Shown piece after piece: positions 60,549-64,000 of a DNA stretch of 64,000 nt. The number at the start of each line of letters is the position of its first letter. Positions within the stretch are counted from its first letter, which is position 1. This DNA comes from an uncultured Lachnospira sp. (GTDB lineage: Bacteria > Bacillota > Clostridia > Lachnospirales > Lachnospiraceae). Where the stretch lies: positions 143,981-207,980 of the forward strand of contig CAKRIN010000001.1 in NCBI GenBank assembly GCA_934343805.1. Reading direction: 5' to 3'. A program made the translations under genes and the position numbers. Below the pieces are notes generated by a model. It saw nothing but the letters and a program-made list of their open reading frames with translations, had not been told where the DNA came from and did no database searches.

Positions 60549-61226
60549 ATGACTAAGAAAAGAATTAGACAGATAATGGCATATATTTATATGCCATTAT
60601 TTTTTACTATAATAGGATATGGCATCGTATATCTGGCTGCCTTTCCATTTATCAAAACAGCAGGTGCCATTGGCTCTATCATAACAAGTGATAATGTTCC
60701 TGATTTTTCAACTGATTTTAATATACTTTATGATGATGATACAGCTAAGAAAGCTTCATCTGACAATTCTACTGTAGAATTATCAGATATAACAATGCCT
60801 TATTATGGAACTCAATATGGTGTTATATCATGTTCACGTATTGATTTTAATGCCCCATTATTTTTCGGAGACAATTCTTCTATATTAAGAAATGGCGTCG
60901 GTCAATATATAGGAAGTGGAATTCCTGGTTTTAATATGCCAATTCTTCTTTGCGGACACAACACAACTTTCTGTCTTCCATTACAGTATATTGAAAAAGG
61001 TGATATCGTTACAATTAAAACCAACTATGGCACATACGAATACGAAATTACAGACACCCAGGTTCACAATATGAACGACCGCTCTGCTTATGATCTGGGA
61101 AAAAATGAAGAGCAGCTTATAATATATACCTGTTATCCATTTGACATGCTAGGTAATAAGACCAACCGTCTTTTTGTCTATGGCAATAAGATATCCGGTC
61201 CTGTAATTAATGGTCTTAATCAATAA
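60549..61226 (+). CDS. Sortase family transpeptidase (class D-like)
   Basis: A 225-residue membrane-anchored cysteine transpeptidase. One N-terminal transmembrane segment (about 12-36); catalytic triad H137 (LCGHNTTF), C195 (IIYTCYPF) and R207 (KTNRLFVYG). The TxTC variant before the Cys reads YTC. It should cleave the sorting motif of its neighbour and link it to the wall or to another protein. Located between its probable substrate and a polytopic membrane protein. Confidence 0.88.
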   Translation: MTKKRIRQIMAYIYMPLFFTIIGYGIVYLAAFPFIKTAGAIGSIITSDNVPDFSTDFNILYDDDTAKKASSDNSTVELSDITMPYYGTQYGVISCSRIDFNAPLFFGDNSSILRNGVGQYIGSGIPGFNMPILLCGHNTTFCLPLQYIEKGDIVTIKTNYGTYEYEITDTQVHNMNDRSAYDLGKNEEQLIIYTCYPFDMLGNKTNRLFVYGNKISGPVINGLNQ

Positions 61227-61241
61227 CAAAGGAGTTTCATA

Positions 61242-62081
61242 ATGTTTCATTCAACATCAAAGCATATTTTAAGCTGTATCATATCATTTATTCTATCAAT
61301 ACTACTAACAATGATATGCTATACACTTGGAACGTATTTCGGACTATTCAACAAAGCTCTTCTTCTTGATGCAATGAATAAGTCTTCCTATTACGAATCA
61401 GTTAATGAATATACTCTTGAACAAGCGGAGGATCTTGCAATCCCTGCCGGACTTGATTCATCAGTATTCAAAGATGTATTCTCCTTAGAAAATACTTATC
61501 GTGAGGGAAAAGCATATCTTGAAGCAACTCTTAATGGTACATCATATGTAATAGATACATCATCTATCCGTGACAGCCTGAGTTCTAATATAACCTCATA
61601 TGCGGATATTAATGACATATCCTATGATGCAGATAATTCACAAAGCATTGACGAATTCATTGACAGAGTATGTGAACTTTATTCTGCTAATCTTGCAGTT
61701 CCTTATCTTTCATATTACAAGGGACTCAAAGCTTCATTCACTAAAGTTATTATTGTTGGTGTACCTCTGCTGTTAGTGTTAAGTATATTTGCTGCATTCT
61801 TATTAACAAGACTTGATAACTGGCTTCACAGAGCTTTAAGATATATTGCATATTCGTTCCTTGGAGCTGCCGTTATGACAGCAATCGCTCCTGGTATACT
61901 TCTTATAACCAGACGATACAGATACCTTAATATATCACCTGCTTATATAAACAAGCTTCTTTCCAATTATCTAGGACAAAGCCTGTTTATTTACATGTAT
62001 TCAGCATTCATATTACTCGCCATTGCAATGATTATAATAGTTATAATCTATTACATGCGTAGTAAGCTTATCAGGCGATAA
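61242..62081 (+). CDS. Membrane protein of the sortase locus, unknown function
   Basis: A 279-residue protein with a transmembrane segment at about 9-33, an extracellular domain of some 130 residues (36-165), and three more helices (about 166-190, 200-222, 245-272). No catalytic motif recognised. It is 15 bases after the sortase with an AAAGGAG ribosome site, so it is probably a working partner: an assembly scaffold or export aid is possible. Confidence 0.75.
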   Translation: MFHSTSKHILSCIISFILSILLTMICYTLGTYFGLFNKALLLDAMNKSSYYESVNEYTLEQAEDLAIPAGLDSSVFKDVFSLENTYREGKAYLEATLNGTSYVIDTSSIRDSLSSNITSYADINDISYDADNSQSIDEFIDRVCELYSANLAVPYLSYYKGLKASFTKVIIVGVPLLLVLSIFAAFLLTRLDNWLHRALRYIAYSFLGAAVMTAIAPGILLITRRYRYLNISPAYINKLLSNYLGQSLFIYMYSAFILLAIAMIIIVIIYYMRSKLIRR

Positions 62082-62255
62082 TCAGTCTTACTACCACTCT
62101 GGTATGCTAAACACATAGGAATCAAAGCAGTCTTGACATAAACTCTTTACCCTTATAATAATCCAAGCCGATGATCCACTATCGAAAAAAGAGTAAACTC
62201 TCCAAAACCGACCTTTACATCTGCTTAAAATTTTATCACATATTTGCCATTTTCA
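62082..62255. other. Right flank of the Rep/IS110 chimera
   Basis: Between the sortase locus and the chimeric ORF. Holds a plus-strand promoter-like pair, TTGACA and TATAAT 15 bases apart, near 62132-62158, which points toward the antisense of the ORF. I see no terminal inverted repeat, as expected of IS110 elements. Confidence 0.4.
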
Positions 62256-63317
62256 CTATACAGTTTCGCCAGTATTTTCCATGACTGGCATGCGGTACTC
62301 CGTACCGCTTTTCAACATTCCATAAATTATACTGATTAATCGTCTTGATATACAAATCAGTGCCTGCTGGCTGGTCTTACCTTCAGCTTTACGCTTCTCA
62401 TAGTACGCCCGAAAAGCTGGATGTCTTGGTGTACCCTTTGAAGATACTTGTATCATCTGAACCGCTAAAAAGTAAATAGTGGCCTGCAGTCGTCTGTTTC
62501 TCTGCTTGGTAGCTACATCCTTCCCCTTACCGCTGGAGGATAAATGAAGTGGTGCAATCCCTGCGAACTGTGCCAGTTTATTGGCATTACTAAAACGTTT
62601 GATATCACCAATCTCTGCAAGAATCTTCACTGCTGTAATGACATTTACACCGGGAATAGTTGTAAGCGTGCAGCCAAGCATCTTATACATCTGCTCCAGC
62701 ATCTTGTCTACTTCCGCAAGCTGGCTATCATAGTGCTGTAAATCGCTGACAATGCTAAGTGTCACCATGTCTCTGGCATCTTGATAATCAATATTTTTTA
62801 CTTTATCACTGGCTACCGCATCATCACTGTCACTCTTACGGTACATGGCACCTCTGTGTTTCTCCTGACGATGTGGTTCAGCGATAGTGATACGTTTAAA
62901 GTTCTTTTGACCAGAAGATAAATCTGCCTGCTTATTCAAAAATCTCTGTAGCTTACGCAAGAACATCTTTCCATCATCATATACTCTTTTCCCATCAGTC
63001 ATCGTATCTGCATATGTCAGAGTAATCCACTTACAATATGCAGGATGTGTGGCATTGCACCGTATTAAATCCGTCAGCCGATTGATACTCTTTCTCAAAG
63101 ACTTCGGTGACTGAAACCGATTTGTATTATGTTTTCGTTCCTTTATTTCACCCGTAGCTTTATCCAGATAAGTATCTTTTGAAATATTCTGGATTGCACA
63201 GCTTTTATTAACTCCTGCCGAGAACTGAATTTCTCGTATAGTTCCAGTCGTTTTGAATTTTACTTGGCTTGACTCATACAGTTTAATGGCATCTGAATCT
63301 ACTTTCCTAACACGCAT
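62256..63317 (-). CDS. Rep-like N-terminus fused to IS110-type transposase C-terminus
   Basis: A 353-residue chimera. The C-terminal half (about 215-345) is IS110/IS116/IS902 transposase: TTIPGVNVITAVKILAEIGD, then FAGIAPLHLSSSGKGKD and RHPAFRAYYEKRKAEGK. The N-terminal 130 residues have no DEDD RuvC-like domain; instead they resemble rolling-circle replication proteins (KWITLTYADTMTDGKRVYDDGKMFLRKL). The bridge (135-210) is unassigned. The start at 63317 follows AAAGGG; an alternative ATG at 63341 lies in a hairpin. Either an in-frame deletion product or a decayed mobile gene; transposition activity is doubtful. Confidence 0.65.
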   Translation of the reverse strand: MRVRKVDSDAIKLYESSQVKFKTTGTIREIQFSAGVNKSCAIQNISKDTYLDKATGEIKERKHNTNRFQSPKSLRKSINRLTDLIRCNATHPAYCKWITLTYADTMTDGKRVYDDGKMFLRKLQRFLNKQADLSSGQKNFKRITIAEPHRQEKHRGAMYRKSDSDDAVASDKVKNIDYQDARDMVTLSIVSDLQHYDSQLAEVDKMLEQMYKMLGCTLTTIPGVNVITAVKILAEIGDIKRFSNANKLAQFAGIAPLHLSSSGKGKDVATKQRNRRLQATIYFLAVQMIQVSSKGTPRHPAFRAYYEKRKAEGKTSQQALICISRRLISIIYGMLKSGTEYRMPVMENTGETV

Positions 63318-63319
63318 AA

Positions 63320-63368
63320 TAAACGCACCCTTTCGCAACATTTTTTCTTGTTGCTAAGAGTGCGTTTA
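63320..63368. repeat. Cruciform over the start region of the Rep/IS110 gene
   Basis: TAAACGCAC (63320-63328) pairs with GTGCGTTTA (63360-63368), with a nested GCAAC/GTTGC. In RNA it would hide the ribosome site AAAGGG used from 63317. It could also be a replication nick site or element end. Confidence 0.6.
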
Positions 63369-63448
63369 TATCAGCATATTGGAACTAAATATTCTATTTT
63401 GATTTTGTAATGTTCGTCCGTATACCCAACTCGGCAAAATTTCGCTAG

Positions 63449-63515
63449 CGTCTATTAATTAACATCATGGATTCTTAATTGCTTCGCAACAGCCATGGTG
63501 GTTAATTAATAGACG
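63449..63515. repeat. Long AT-rich palindrome
   Basis: Fifteen perfect bases, CGTCTATTAATTAAC (63449-63463) and GTTAATTAATAGACG (63501-63515), with inner CATGG/CCATG arms and a small TTGC-TTC-GCAA hairpin in the loop. CGCTAGCG, itself a palindrome, abuts it at 63443. No T-run; not a terminator. Function unknown. Confidence 0.75.
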
Positions 63516-63577
63516 TGCAGAGGTTATCGGTTGTTGGGAGTCCGAAAGTATAACCATAATTAAATTTAATATGTTTT

Positions 63578-63799
63578 TTAATTCATCAATTGGTCATACA
63601 AAAATTGACACGCATCATTTTCAGAGTCAAAAATTTCATTTGTTGTCTTAATACCTCTTTCTAAATAATAAACAGACCACTTATCCTGAATTTTTTCCAA
63701 GCATAAACATTCATCCTTTTTTCCTTGTCCTGTCAGATTATAAATATAATCTGGAATTCCAGCTATTTTTAATTTTTTTTCTAATACCTCTCTAGTCAT
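63578..63799 (-). CDS. Putative immunity protein for the adjacent TNT toxin
   Basis: A 73-residue acidic small protein (EVLEKKLKIAGIPDYIYNL; SENDACQFLYDQLMN). It begins one base after the toxin stop codon, with AAGGGG inside the toxin end, an arrangement typical of toxin-immunity pairs. I cannot name its family; the immunity role is inferred from position only. Confidence 0.6.
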   Translation of the reverse strand: MTREVLEKKLKIAGIPDYIYNLTGQGKKDECLCLEKIQDKWSVYYLERGIKTTNEIFDSENDACQFLYDQLMN

Positions 63800-64000
63800 T
63801 TATTTAATCCCCTTTATATAGTCTAATTCTTTTAATTTTTTAATATTATTGGGCAATTCATACTGTATTCCACCCCCAACTTGTTCAAATGCAGGTGCAA
63901 TCTCAGATATTGTAACGTTATCAATTGGTTTTAATACTTCATATTTATGGTATGCATTTAGGTTCTCAATATATGGAAGTGCCCTTTGTTCATATGGTAC
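63800..64000 (-). CDS. C-terminal fragment of a TNT-domain toxin
   Basis: Sixty-six residues are visible up to the TAA at 63800-63802; the gene continues outside the window. They match the end of the tuberculosis necrotizing toxin (TNT) domain, an NAD glycohydrolase: YHKYEVLKPIDNVT, then IAPAFEQVGGGIQYELP, where the Gln of GGGIQY corresponds to the catalytic Gln of the mycobacterial toxin. Such domains form the tips of large secreted polymorphic toxins. The delivery module cannot be seen. Confidence 0.75.
   Translation of the reverse strand, partial: VPYEQRALPYIENLNAYHKYEVLKPIDNVTISEIAPAFEQVGGGIQYELPNNIKKLKELDYIKGIK

Noticed and set aside
62132..62158. Promoter-like TTGACA/TATAAT as an IS110 junction promoter
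   Set aside because: Spacing is 15 bases and orientation is antisense to the gene; not enough to claim a bridge-RNA promoter.

Overview
The window is low-GC, gene-dense bacterial chromosome that reads as a Lachnospiraceae-type member of the Clostridia. The evidence is a tryptophan T-box leader, CIRCE-controlled chaperone genes, an FtsK-like sporulation set (sigma-G followed by a YlmC/YmxH protein), a class B-type pyrBI pair, a single-chain glycyl-tRNA synthetase, a TatD-associated radical SAM protein, and several small families I associate with Lachnospiraceae (DUF5716, DUF5717, DUF5721). The genus is not determined; Lachnospira-like is a guess. Most genes lie on the minus strand.

Layout. 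1-4941: trp operon on the minus strand (T-box, trpE-G-C-F-B, with trpB cut by the window edge and no trpD between trpG and trpC). 4963-11510: a minus-strand run of a ClpP-like peptidase, a PflX-type radical SAM protein, a GPH sugar transporter, a GlgX-like protein whose catalytic residues have all been replaced, a TPR protein and a HAD phosphatase. 11609-11732: tRNA-Thr(CGU). 11859-19608: mostly plus strand, with a secreted GH25 muramidase, a convergent DHH phosphoesterase, a two-gene ABC importer without a binding protein, DUF5721, CIRCE-htpG, lepB with an Asp-rich tail, and a double DUF1540 protein. 19698-23181: efp, aroQ-aroK-aroE, YqeG and nrdR (minus). 23285-25493: sigG, a YlmC/YmxH gene and a lactonase-like propeller (plus). 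25534-30968: pyrIB, trpS, MATE, VanZ and an Rpn-type nuclease (minus). 31328-31675: RNase P RNA. 31718-48133: PilZ, queA, pheST, then a four-gene uncharacterised cluster (coiled-coil membrane protein, TPR protein, Hsp70/actin-fold-like DUF5716, giant DUF5717), rarA, a zinc-ribbon membrane protein and glyQS. 48249-54600: TatD-linked radical SAM, pyridoxal kinase-like, recO, era and an M16C peptidase. 54769-59740: CIRCE-hrcA-grpE-dnaK-dnaJ. 59903-62081: a divergent three-gene sortase locus. 62256-64000: accessory DNA with a Rep-like/IS110 chimeric ORF, two strong palindromes, a putative immunity gene and the C-terminus of a TNT-type polymorphic toxin.

How the parts work together. htpG and the dnaK operon carry matching CIRCE operators, so HrcA encoded here probably controls both. 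The shikimate genes (aroQKE) and trpEGCFB feed one pathway, but the trp genes are read out through uncharged tRNA-Trp by the T-box. The least explained parts are the DUF5716/DUF5717 cluster, the inactive GlgX-like protein beside a sugar transporter, the sortase locus whose only nearby candidate substrate carries an IKQTG rather than LPxTG signal, and the mobile/toxin region at the right end.
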